64,000 bases of DNA. Origin: Fibrobacter sp. Its GTDB lineage: Bacteria; Fibrobacterota; Fibrobacteria; Fibrobacterales; Fibrobacteraceae. The position numbers were made by a program, and so were the translations under genes. Position 1 is the stretch's first letter; each line of letters opens with the position of its first letter. Where the stretch lies: the NCBI GenBank assembly GCA_017475045.1, contig JAFVGH010000082.1, positions 1 through 64,000 of the forward strand, written 5' to 3'. Under the pieces are notes generated by a model that worked only from the letters and a program-made list of their open reading frames with translations, was not told the origin of the DNA and searched no databases. Positions 41,926 to 51,554 of this stretch are shown piece by piece.

Positions 41926-42495
41926 ATGAAAGCGTCGCAATTTTCAGAGAATGCACAGCTGATAGCCTTTGTGCTGCAGCAGGGGGCCGAATGGGGGCCC
42001 GAGGTTCTGGAGGCACTGGAACGCACCTGGGGGAAAATCCGCCACAAGGGAAAGCTGTTCGCCTTTGACCGCACGCCCTATTACGCTCCCGAGATGGGGG
42101 AGGGCCTTTACCGCGGGGTAGTGTCTTTCGAAAAGGAAATCCCGCCTGAGACTATCGCCTTGGAGAAGGAACGGAGCAACGCCTTGGAGCTGTCCATGGC
42201 GGCTGCGGAAAATCCTGAGATGCGGCGGGTGAATATCGACATCGGCTACATGGACCTGGATAAGGTGGTACTCCCTAGTTACAAGCGGGGACCGTTCAAA
42301 CTTTATGCCGGAGGTGGCGTGTGGCTGGACATGCTTTTGACGTACGCCAAGGGACAGTTTCACCCCACGGCGTGGGCCTTCGAGGACTTTAAGCGGAACC
42401 CGTACCAGCACGACTTGCAGCTGATCCGCGAACGTTTCAAGAAGGCTGGCGGCGGAAAGTCTAACTCGGGCGACGTTTCGTCGCCGGACCTATAG
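41926..42495 (+). CDS. DUF4416-family protein
   Basis: 189 residues from ATG 41926, 13 nt after pth. The family pattern is visible: RTPYYAPEMGEGLYRGVVSFE, ALEKERSNALE, VNIDIGYMDLDKVVLPSYKRGPFKLYAGGGVWLDMLLTYAKGQFHPTAWAFEDF. The biochemical function of DUF4416 is unknown. No signal peptide. Next to a tRNA-recycling gene and asparaginase, with no obvious common pathway. Confidence 0.8.
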   Translation: MKASQFSENAQLIAFVLQQGAEWGPEVLEALERTWGKIRHKGKLFAFDRTPYYAPEMGEGLYRGVVSFEKEIPPETIALEKERSNALELSMAAAENPEMRRVNIDIGYMDLDKVVLPSYKRGPFKLYAGGGVWLDMLLTYAKGQFHPTAWAFEDFKRNPYQHDLQLIRERFKKAGGGKSNSGDVSSPDL

Positions 42496-42511
42496 GCGGA
42501 GGGCGCAAGGA

Positions 42512-44963
<2,452 letters not shown>

Positions 44964-44989
44964 TTTTTGGAGTGACCGATTGATGTTTG

Positions 44990-45024
44990 AAAACGTCTGC
45001 GGGCAGGACCTGTAGGCGTTTTTT
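44990..45024 (+). terminator. Imperfect terminator after guaB
   Basis: AAAACG...CGTTTTTT ends with a GC-rich, partly mismatched stem between and a T run, 27 nt after the guaB stop. Confidence 0.5.
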
Positions 45025-45062
45025 ATTTGGCCCTTATTATAGCGTACCCGATAGAGGCGAAT

Positions 45063-45962
45063 TTGGAAAACGAGAAGCTGAACGTTTTGATTCTTGCGGC
45101 AGGCCTGGGCACAAGGCTTAGACCCTTGACCGAAGATATGCCCAAGCCCCTGGTGCCCGTAGTGGACAAGAGCATTTTGGAAATTCAGGCCATGCGTGCC
45201 CGTGAGCTGGGGAACGTGCGTCTCCATGCCAACGCCCATTACCTCGCAGAACAGGTGATTGCCGAAGGGAATCGTCTCGGATTCGAAAAGGTCTGGGAAG
45301 AACCGGAAATCCTCGGGACCGCAGGCCCCCTGAAACGCATATACAACGAAGGTTACCGCGGCGGGCTCCTGGTGATGAACGGCGACGCTTACTGCCGTTT
45401 TGACCTGAACGGCTTTATGGAACATGCTCGAAATTCCGGTTGCGATGTGGCCCTTTTGGCGGTGGAATTCCCCCAGGTAAACACCTTCCGTGTAGATGTC
45501 AATGGCCATTTGGCCGGTGTGGCGGGGCGCTTCGGTTCAGAAGAAGGGAAACCCGCCACCTTCTCGGGTGTCTCCTGGTACAGCGACGCCGCCCTTGCCC
45601 GCATAAAAGACGGTGAGTTCGACATTCGTGAATTCTGGAAACAGGAACTTGCGGCAGGTCATCCGATTCTTGTGGACTGCAGCCAGATGGACGCCACCTG
45701 GATTGACATGGGAAGCCCGGCGGGGCTGAAGGCTGCCTGCGACGCGCGCCTGGAAGAACTGGGACTTTGCAACTGGTGCGGCGGGCAAGTCGCAGGCGAA
45801 GTCCGCGCCCTCGTCTCCGGCCGTTCGGTTGTCCAGGATGGCGTGGAAATTCCTGCGTCGGCCCGTATTGAGAAATCCATCTTGTTCGAGGGCGCGGCCG
45901 TAGAGGCGGGTGAGACTGTGAAGGATGAAATCCGGGGTAGGGGATTCTCGTGGAAACTCTAG
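45063..45962 (+). CDS. Sugar-1-phosphate nucleotidyltransferase (MurU/RfbA-like)
   Basis: 299 residues from TTG 45063, which has AGAGGCGA upstream; a TTG at 45027 inside the guaB terminator is less likely. The nucleotide-binding signature is LNVLILAAGLGTRLRPLTEDMPKPLVPV. GTAGPLKRIYN and LLVMNGDAYCRFDL (metal-binding GDA) follow. The C-terminus (VLVSGRSVVQDGVEIPASARIEKSILFEGA type) is a short left-handed beta-helix. Closest flavour is N-acetylmuramate-1-P uridylyltransferase or mannose-1-P guanylyltransferase; the substrate is not decided. Overlaps the next gene by 13 nt. Confidence 0.82.
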   Translation: MENEKLNVLILAAGLGTRLRPLTEDMPKPLVPVVDKSILEIQAMRARELGNVRLHANAHYLAEQVIAEGNRLGFEKVWEEPEILGTAGPLKRIYNEGYRGGLLVMNGDAYCRFDLNGFMEHARNSGCDVALLAVEFPQVNTFRVDVNGHLAGVAGRFGSEEGKPATFSGVSWYSDAALARIKDGEFDIREFWKQELAAGHPILVDCSQMDATWIDMGSPAGLKAACDARLEELGLCNWCGGQVAGEVRALVSGRSVVQDGVEIPASARIEKSILFEGAAVEAGETVKDEIRGRGFSWKL

Positions 45963-46915
45963 ACCGAAAGATTCTGGAAATTATACAGGACGGTTTCCCG
46001 CTGGAGGAGCGTCCCTACGCCGCCCTGGGGCGACGGCTAGGCGTTTCGGAAGAAGATGCGTTTGAGTATGTGGAAAACTTGCGGAAGTCGGGAGTCATCC
46101 GTCGCCTGGGCGGCATCTACGATTCCCGCAGGCTAGGCTACATCTCCAGGCTTTGTGCGGGAGTGGTGCCCGAAGGTAATCTGGACGGCTTTGCTGCAGC
46201 GGCCGATAAGATTACCGCCATTACCCATAACTACATCCGCAGTCACGCCTATAACGTCTGGTTCACCGTCATCGCCCGATCGGAGGCTGAAATTCAGGAG
46301 ACGGTTCGTGGGCTGGAAGCGGAAACAGCTCTGCACGATGCCCATGTGCTTTCGGCCAGCCGGCTGTTCAAGATCAATACGGTGATGGGGAAGGCTGTGG
46401 CGTCAGCGAAGGTGGTGGATCAGGCCGTGGATAAGTTGGTTTCGAATAAGCAGGTTTTGAAAAGCGCCGAGCCCTTTGTCCCTAGCGCCAAGGACCGCCA
46501 CCGAATCAACTCGCTCTCCAAGGACATTCCCCACACGCTGACCCCGTTCTCCGATTTGGGAATAGACATCTCCGAAATTTGGGGTGACCTGGACCGGGAA
46601 ATTATGCGCAGGTTCGGGGCTGTCCTCAGGCACCAGCAGGCGGGTTTTGACGCCAACGCCATGGTGTGCTTTTCTGTGAAAGATGCGGACACGGCGGGGA
46701 AGGTGCTAGCCGAAAACCCTCACGTTTCCCACTGCTACGAGCGCAGCCCTTTCGAAGGTTTCCCCTATAATGTTTACGCCATGTTCCACGGGCAAAGTGA
46801 AGCCGAACTGGAGCAAAGCATCTGTTCTGCGGTGTCTGCCCTGAACGGCCCGGAACATGCGGTGTTGACTTCCCTGAAGGAACTGAAAAAGACCAGTTTC
46901 GTCTATTTTGCCTAG
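45950..46915 (+). CDS. Fused AhbA/AhbB-like siroheme decarboxylase
   Basis: 321 residues made of two Lrp/AsnC-like halves. The first (1-155) starts LDRKILEIIQDGFPLEERPYAALGRRLGVSEEDA with winged-helix and GVIRRLGGIYDSRRLGY, then THNYIRSHAYNVWFTVIA. The second (about 190-321) has DREIMRRFGAVLRHQQAGFDANAMVCF and FPYNVYAMFHG. Both are AhbA/AhbB (NirD/L/G/H) hallmarks; those proteins decarboxylate siroheme to didecarboxysiroheme in the alternative haem pathway. Usually A and B are separate genes of about 150-170 residues. The CobA-HemD and CbiX-SirC genes at 37.8-40.2 kb would supply the substrate. Confidence 0.83.
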   Translation: METLDRKILEIIQDGFPLEERPYAALGRRLGVSEEDAFEYVENLRKSGVIRRLGGIYDSRRLGYISRLCAGVVPEGNLDGFAAAADKITAITHNYIRSHAYNVWFTVIARSEAEIQETVRGLEAETALHDAHVLSASRLFKINTVMGKAVASAKVVDQAVDKLVSNKQVLKSAEPFVPSAKDRHRINSLSKDIPHTLTPFSDLGIDISEIWGDLDREIMRRFGAVLRHQQAGFDANAMVCFSVKDADTAGKVLAENPHVSHCYERSPFEGFPYNVYAMFHGQSEAELEQSICSAVSALNGPEHAVLTSLKELKKTSFVYFA

Positions 46916-46948
46916 GTGCGGTTTGATTACCGGGCAAAACTCAAAAAC

Positions 46949-46975
46949 AAAAGGCCGGCAAAGTGCCAGCCTTTT
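46949..46975 (-). terminator. Terminator of tRNA-Ala(CGC)
   Basis: AAAAGGC..GGCA/TGCC..CCTTTT stem with a small loop; on the minus strand it is followed by a T-rich run four bases beyond the tRNA 3' end. Confidence 0.8.
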
Positions 46976-46978
46976 GAG

Positions 46979-47051
46979 TGGAGATAGTGGGAGTCGAACC
47001 CATGACCTACAGATTGCGAACCTGTCGCTCTACCAACTGAGCTATATCCCC
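46979..47051 (-). tRNA. tRNA-Ala (CGC anticodon)
   Basis: 73-nt cloverleaf on the minus strand. Acceptor stem GGGGATA/TATCTCC with the G3-U70 alanine identity pair. D arm AGCTCAGTTGGTAGAGC, anticodon stem ACAGG/TCTGT with loop TTCGCAA (anticodon CGC, reading GCG), T arm with GTTCGAC. CCA not encoded. It borders the accessory region. Confidence 0.93.
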
Positions 47052-47112
47052 GTTAGGTGTGCCAAATATATCTATTCTAAAGCTTTTCGTCAAGCAATGG
47101 TTGGAAAAAACT

Positions 47113-47871
47113 TTATTTGGTTTTGACGTAATGCTCCACAAGAGAATCGATGCAGTCCGTATTCAAATTAAAGGACTTGAATGCCTCGTAAAGACCTGAA
47201 ATAAAGGTGGAATTGGTCATCATTTGTTTTTTGTAGGCGTTGAAGTCTTCCTCGAATTTTTTTGCCTCCTTTTTTTTACGAGGCCAATAAGAATAATTTG
47301 TCGATATTTTACAGTTTGAATGAATCTGCTTATCTATTCGTGGTAGATTGCAATTGGCATAGTAACTTTCCGTGATATCTCCATAAATGTCGTAACCCAC
47401 CTCTATACGTAGTGGGAAACGTTTTTCTTTGGGGTTTACTACATAGACGGCTGTTGTCGGCGGAGGACTTTTTTTGGTAGAGTCGATAAGGACTGCGATA
47501 TTGGGTGTTGCCGCCATATAGGAAAATCCATTTCGTTCAATGGTCTCCATGCATGAAATTTTGTCTGGACTAGGGCTAACATAGCGATTGTAGTAGTAAG
47601 AATCATGCAAAATACTGTAATCAGATTCATCAAGGAATCTGTACCATATTCGAATTTCGTAATTGTCGTCATATTGGAGAAATCTTAGACTAGGTTTGTC
47701 TATGAATTCCGCAAATTCCACGTTGCCTGCAACAGCCGTTTTTACGTGGTCTGAAAAAAGAAATTTTGTGAATATATTTCCCTTTACAAGATGCCCAATG
47801 GCGAAAAAAAGGATGGTTGCCACAGCAACGGCGACAACCACGAATAACATTTTAATCCAAACCGATTTCAT
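47113..47871 (-). CDS. Membrane-anchored orphan protein (candidate partner of the upstream gene)
   Basis: 252 residues. One N-terminal membrane helix (about 9-28, FVVVAVAVATILFFAIGHLV) with the rest outside the cytoplasm or in the periplasm. The mature part has Cys at ISCMETIERNGF, YANCNLPRI, HSNCKIS and TDCIDSL, and a basic patch WPRKKKEAKKFEEDF. No family recognised. It overlaps the end of the upstream gene by 20 nt, so the two are translated together. AT-rich compared with neighbouring housekeeping genes, consistent with acquisition. Confidence 0.65.
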   Translation of the reverse strand: MKSVWIKMLFVVVAVAVATILFFAIGHLVKGNIFTKFLFSDHVKTAVAGNVEFAEFIDKPSLRFLQYDDNYEIRIWYRFLDESDYSILHDSYYYNRYVSPSPDKISCMETIERNGFSYMAATPNIAVLIDSTKKSPPPTTAVYVVNPKEKRFPLRIEVGYDIYGDITESYYANCNLPRIDKQIHSNCKISTNYSYWPRKKKEAKKFEEDFNAYKKQMMTNSTFISGLYEAFKSFNLNTDCIDSLVEHYVKTK

Positions 47872-48799
47872 TCAAAAGCCCTTTAAGCACCTTGTTCATG
47901 AACGCTCTTTTGGAAATTTCCAAAAGATAAGGATTCAATTTTACAGTCAATGGGAAAAAATAATGCTTGTTTACTTTTTCGGCAAATTTTTTCCAACCTC
48001 CGTAAGAATTTACAAATGTTATGAACCTGCCAAATTCTTTTTGCTTGTAATAGCGGTCAATTGCATCGTAAAGGGATAAGTTTTTGTTGTTTATTAACGA
48101 GGCTATATTGCGGGCGTCGATGTCTGCGTAAAAATCTCCTGTACCAAAGAATTTACTGTATTGCGAATCGTTGCCTCCAATGTGTTTTTTTGCTGAATCG
48201 AGAACTGCAGCGTAACTCAAGCTGTTCTTTGTTCGTAAAGAGTCAAGATGTGCCGCGTAAGTGAACATGTCTCCGGCCCAACTGGCCCATTCTGTAGGCA
48301 GGGCACAATCATCACTATAGCAATCCAGATACCGGCTAAGAGAGGCGTTGAAATGGGGTAGGTCGACGACTATGCTGGAATCTGAAAATTCAAGGGATTT
48401 GAACTGACCGCTTGGGGAGAAATTGTTTTGGTAGCTTGGGTACTTCCATTGGGTCATGAATTTCATATATGGATTGGCAACACCTGAAGTTGCGTCCCAT
48501 ACTAAACCGTTATATTTCCCATAATCCCTCAAGACTTGAGAAACCTCCAACGCTCTTTTCATTTTCCAATCTGCACGCCATTTGGGAACAAGGCTCAAGT
48601 CGTCTATGTTTTGGATGGACTGTAAGAGGGAGTCGATTTTTGTTTCTTGCTTTGGCAGGCTGAGCAATCGGTTGTATGCAGAAGGCGGCACTACTCGCGT
48701 GCTGCTTGCGGGTGCGGTTTGCTGTGGTACAAGAAGACTTGCAAGAAGTCCGGTAGAAGAACTGGTCGAGTTTGTGTACGGGATGTACGGTTCTGTCAT
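47852..48799 (-). CDS. Orphan soluble protein behind a structured leader
   Basis: 315 residues from ATG 48799 (SD AAAGGA). No signal peptide. The N-terminal about 45 residues are Ser/Thr/Pro/Gln-rich and look disordered. The rest is helical, with conserved-looking acidic patterns: WASWAGDMFTYAAHLDSL and SKFFGTGDFYADIDARNIASLI, then AIDRYYKQKEFGRFITF. I do not recognise the family. A cytosolic-type protein followed by an overlapping single-pass membrane protein resembles secreted-effector/immunity pairs, but there is no direct evidence. The leader 48800-48929 holds several perfect stem-loops. Confidence 0.65.
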   Translation of the reverse strand: MTEPYIPYTNSTSSSTGLLASLLVPQQTAPASSTRVVPPSAYNRLLSLPKQETKIDSLLQSIQNIDDLSLVPKWRADWKMKRALEVSQVLRDYGKYNGLVWDATSGVANPYMKFMTQWKYPSYQNNFSPSGQFKSLEFSDSSIVVDLPHFNASLSRYLDCYSDDCALPTEWASWAGDMFTYAAHLDSLRTKNSLSYAAVLDSAKKHIGGNDSQYSKFFGTGDFYADIDARNIASLINNKNLSLYDAIDRYYKQKEFGRFITFVNSYGGWKKFAEKVNKHYFFPLTVKLNPYLLEISKRAFMNKVLKGLLNEIGLD

Positions 48800-48806
48800 G
48801 AGTTTT

Positions 48807-48929
48807 CCTTTGCCCCGGAGGGGCGGTTGAATGTTGGCCGAAGGCAAAGGAATTTGGTATCTTTATTCTGCCGTTGAGTTACCAAAAACTCTTCGCCGAA
48901 GGACCTCTGACTGCAATTGGAGGTCCTTC
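48807..48929 (-). promoter_or_regulatory. Structured 5' leader with alternative pairings at the SD
   Basis: On the minus strand, 5' to 3': a perfect 10-bp hairpin (48920-48929 with 48898-48907), a 7-bp hairpin TTTGGTA/TACCAAA (48880-48886 with 48853-48859), then CCTTTGCC (48850-48843) able to pair with GGCAAAGG (48814-48807). The latter includes the SD of the gene at 48799. A nested GCCCC/GGGGC hairpin (48824-48812) competes for the same bases and would free the SD. On the plus strand the first hairpin is followed by five T and could alternatively be a terminator. Confidence 0.5.
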
Positions 48930-49143
48930 CTTTTTGGGACCGGACATTCTGTTTCACAACATAAATATACTCTAAATTTTGAATAAAAACAAGTGATTTT
49001 TGCTGTTTAATAAACAAAATAAAGTAAAAATGTTTCTTATTTGTTGCCTGCCAAAGAGTTAGATATTGAAAAAAAATTCAATGCAACTGTACCCTTAACA
49101 ATAATAATCTATATTCAACTTGAAAAATAGAGAGTTTCTCTTA

Positions 49144-49453
49144 TTCTCGATATGAAATCTCGACAATTTCAACCCAAGAGGATAAGACGGACGCTCACGT
49201 CTGTCGGCATGCAAGTGCCGGCAACGGTTCGCTATGCTGGCCGCATTCATGCGGTCCGTTTGTGCGTATCGGCCTTTACGGGGCGTGGGTTGTTTGTCCT
49301 TATTTGGGTAGGCTGTCGAGAGCCTCATATCGTAGGGACATTCAACCTCACGCCTTTTTTTGTGCGGTAAAATGCTAGAACAAGAGAAATTCTCATGAGT
49401 CGGCTCTTGTTCTCGATATGGAATCTCGACAATTTCAACTCAAAAGAATAAGA
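49144..49453 (+). repeat. 44-bp direct repeat pair with short ORFs
   Basis: Copies at 49144-49187 and 49410-49453 differ at only four of 44 positions, and a shorter CTCTT-rich similarity extends upstream. Each contains an ATG opening a short frame that starts M(K/E)SRQFQ(P/L)KRIR: 49152-49370 (72 codons) and 49418-49540 (40 codons). Two differences are silent and two change residues. After the repeat the frames diverge. They may be dispersed repeat debris, leader peptides or truncated gene starts. The rest of 48930-49608 shows no gene. Confidence 0.6.
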
Positions 49454-49608
49454 GGGTACTCAGAAATCCGGACGCATGCGCGCCCCGTTTTTGCGTGGGC
49501 GTATTGTATGCCTAGGGCGTCGTGTATTCTCTTTTTGTGAAATCGCCGTAATCCAGTCCCCGAACGGGAGCGAAACAGAACGTTGCGCTTGAAGTTCGGG
49601 AGAATGGA

Positions 49609-50550
49609 ATGAAAAACATTGCGGCTGACATGCCTGTCCGGCAAATCTTTGACGTGTATCGAGGTGCCGTACTCCCCATATTGCTAAAGGATAAGACCAC
49701 GGGCAAGAATATCCTGTGGGCCACGGACGAATACGACGCCATTTCCCCGAAAAGCGAAATAGAATTCAAGGACATTACCGGCGGGAGCCTGATGCTTGTG
49801 CGTCCGCGAATCGCCAAGACCCTTGATGCCCAAAGGGACCGCACCAAGAAGCGAGCCGAAGTCTTTACGCCGTCGTGGATTTGCAACCAAATGAACAACG
49901 CCCTGGACGATGACTACCTGGGCTATACGGGAGCATTCAATACCGAAGGCGATAAGGCTTGGACTAGGAACCGTAAAAAAATCCAATTTAGCGACGGAAA
50001 AACCTGGCAAGAATACGTTGACCAGACAAGGCTTGAAATCACCTGCGGCGAAGCGCCTTTCGTGACGAGCCGTTACAACCCTACAGATGGAAATTTTATC
50101 GAGGTCAAGGACCGCATTGGTTTCTTGGATCGTAAACTTCGCGTGGTCGAAGAGAATGCGGATGGTGACGAATACAAGAAATGGTCCATGCGTTCCCTGG
50201 AAAGTTGTTACGGGTACGAGTACCAGGGGGACAACCTCTTGATTGCCCGCATCAACGTGTTCTTGTCTTGGACGGAACATTGGGAAAAGAAATTAGGCGA
50301 AAAACCGGACAGAACGACGGCGCGGAGTGCCGCTAACGTAATCGCGTGGAACTTTTGGCAGATGGATGGCCTTACGGGCAGGACTCCGCAAATCAAGGAA
50401 AAGAATTGCGGACAAATGACTCTACCCGGATTCGAAGTGGAAAAAGAAACTGGCGAATCTGGGGTCACCGAGGAATGCTTGATTTTTGACTGGCGAAGAC
50501 GCTTCAGCCGGACCTACAACTCTTTAAAATCAAAGGAGAATGGAAAATGA
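49609..50550 (+). CDS. R-M locus protein 1: N-terminal-type part of a split DNA adenine methyltransferase
   Basis: 313 residues. RAEVFTPSWICNQMNN at about residue 84 matches the motif-X region of gamma/Eco57I-type adenine methyltransferases. LEITCGEAPFVTSRYNP at about 143 occupies the place of SAM motif I, but lacks the usual DxxxGxG. GFLDRKLRVV, YEYQGDNLLIARINVFLS and AWNFWQMDGL continue the family pattern. The catalytic NPPY motif is absent and lies at the start of the next gene, which overlaps by 4 nt. The two proteins probably act as one enzyme. Confidence 0.72.
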   Translation: MKNIAADMPVRQIFDVYRGAVLPILLKDKTTGKNILWATDEYDAISPKSEIEFKDITGGSLMLVRPRIAKTLDAQRDRTKKRAEVFTPSWICNQMNNALDDDYLGYTGAFNTEGDKAWTRNRKKIQFSDGKTWQEYVDQTRLEITCGEAPFVTSRYNPTDGNFIEVKDRIGFLDRKLRVVEENADGDEYKKWSMRSLESCYGYEYQGDNLLIARINVFLSWTEHWEKKLGEKPDRTTARSAANVIAWNFWQMDGLTGRTPQIKEKNCGQMTLPGFEVEKETGESGVTEECLIFDWRRRFSRTYNSLKSKENGK

Positions 50551-51554
50551 AAAAATTCTTTGCCGTAATCGGAAACCCTCCGTATCAAGAAACGACTGAA
50601 AGTGATAGCACTCGTATGCCTCCGATTTACAATTATTTTATGGATGAATCCTATAAAATTGCTGAGAAAATTGAACTTATCACTCCAGCAAGATTTCTGT
50701 TTAATGCAGGATATACTCCCAAAGAATGGAATGAAAAAATGCTGAATGATGAACATCTTAAAGTTCAGTTATATGAAGCAGATTGTACAAAGATTTTCCC
50801 AAATACGGAAATAAAGGGAGGAATCGCCATAACTTATAGAGATGCGGAAAAGATTATTGGTCCAATTGGAATTTTTACAAAATTTAAAGAGCTAAATACA
50901 ATTCTTGAAAAAGTAAAGACATGTGATTCTTTTTTAGATACAATTATCTATTCCCCCTTAAGCTATCAACTTTCTGATGTTATGAAAAAAGAACACCCTG
51001 AGTTGATTTCTCGTCTAAGAACAAGTGCCTTTAGCACATTGTCTTCCATTTTTTTTGAAAACGTACCGAAAGATAAATATGAGTATGTTGGAATGGATGG
51101 CTTAGAAAGTGGAAAGAGAAAAAGAAAGTTTATTCGAAAAGACTACATAAAGGATTCATCAGGAACATTAAAAAAGTGGAAATTACTTGTTTCTAAAGCG
51201 AATGGATCGGGTGTTTTTGGCGAAACTCTGTCAAAATCAATAGTCTCTGAACCTGAAAATGGTTATACGCAGACGTTTATTGCGATAGGAACATTTAACA
51301 CCAAAAAAGAAGCTGAACATGTTGGTCAGTATATAAAAACCAAGTTTGTGAGAGCTTTACTTGGCGTACTGAAAATAACACAGGATAATCCTGGCCCAAA
51401 ATGGAAATACGTCCCTCTCCAAGACTTTACCTCTAAATCCGATATCGACTGGACCAAGTCCGTCCACGAAATAGACTTGCAACTCTACAAGAAATATGGC
51501 CTCTCCAAAGAAGAAAAAGACTTCATTGAAACTCACGTCAAGGAGATGGTCTAA
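50547..51554 (+). CDS. R-M locus protein 2: NPPY-bearing (Eco57I-type) methyltransferase part
   Basis: 335 residues. VIGNPPYQ at residues 7-14 is the catalytic motif IV of N6-adenine methyltransferases, right at the N-terminus. IELITPARFLFNAG (motif V/VI region) and EIKGGIAITYRDAEK follow. The remainder is a probable target-recognition region with lower conservation (e.g. DGLESGKRKRKFIRKDYI). SAM motif I is missing and must come from another chain. The base composition is clearly more AT-rich than gene 1 and gene 3, as target-recognition parts often are after exchange. Overlaps the helicase gene by one base. Confidence 0.78.
   Translation: MKKFFAVIGNPPYQETTESDSTRMPPIYNYFMDESYKIAEKIELITPARFLFNAGYTPKEWNEKMLNDEHLKVQLYEADCTKIFPNTEIKGGIAITYRDAEKIIGPIGIFTKFKELNTILEKVKTCDSFLDTIIYSPLSYQLSDVMKKEHPELISRLRTSAFSTLSSIFFENVPKDKYEYVGMDGLESGKRKRKFIRKDYIKDSSGTLKKWKLLVSKANGSGVFGETLSKSIVSEPENGYTQTFIAIGTFNTKKEAEHVGQYIKTKFVRALLGVLKITQDNPGPKWKYVPLQDFTSKSDIDWTKSVHEIDLQLYKKYGLSKEEKDFIETHVKEMV

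Noticed and set aside
46979-47051. tRNA-Ala as an attachment site for an integrated island
   Set aside because: The accessory genes lie on the 5' side of the tRNA, no integrase is present, and I found no duplicated tRNA 3' end.
48841-48890. tRNA-like D-arm on the minus strand (AACTCAACGGCAGAAT)
   Set aside because: No acceptor, anticodon or T arm can be drawn around it; it fits better as part of the hairpin leader.
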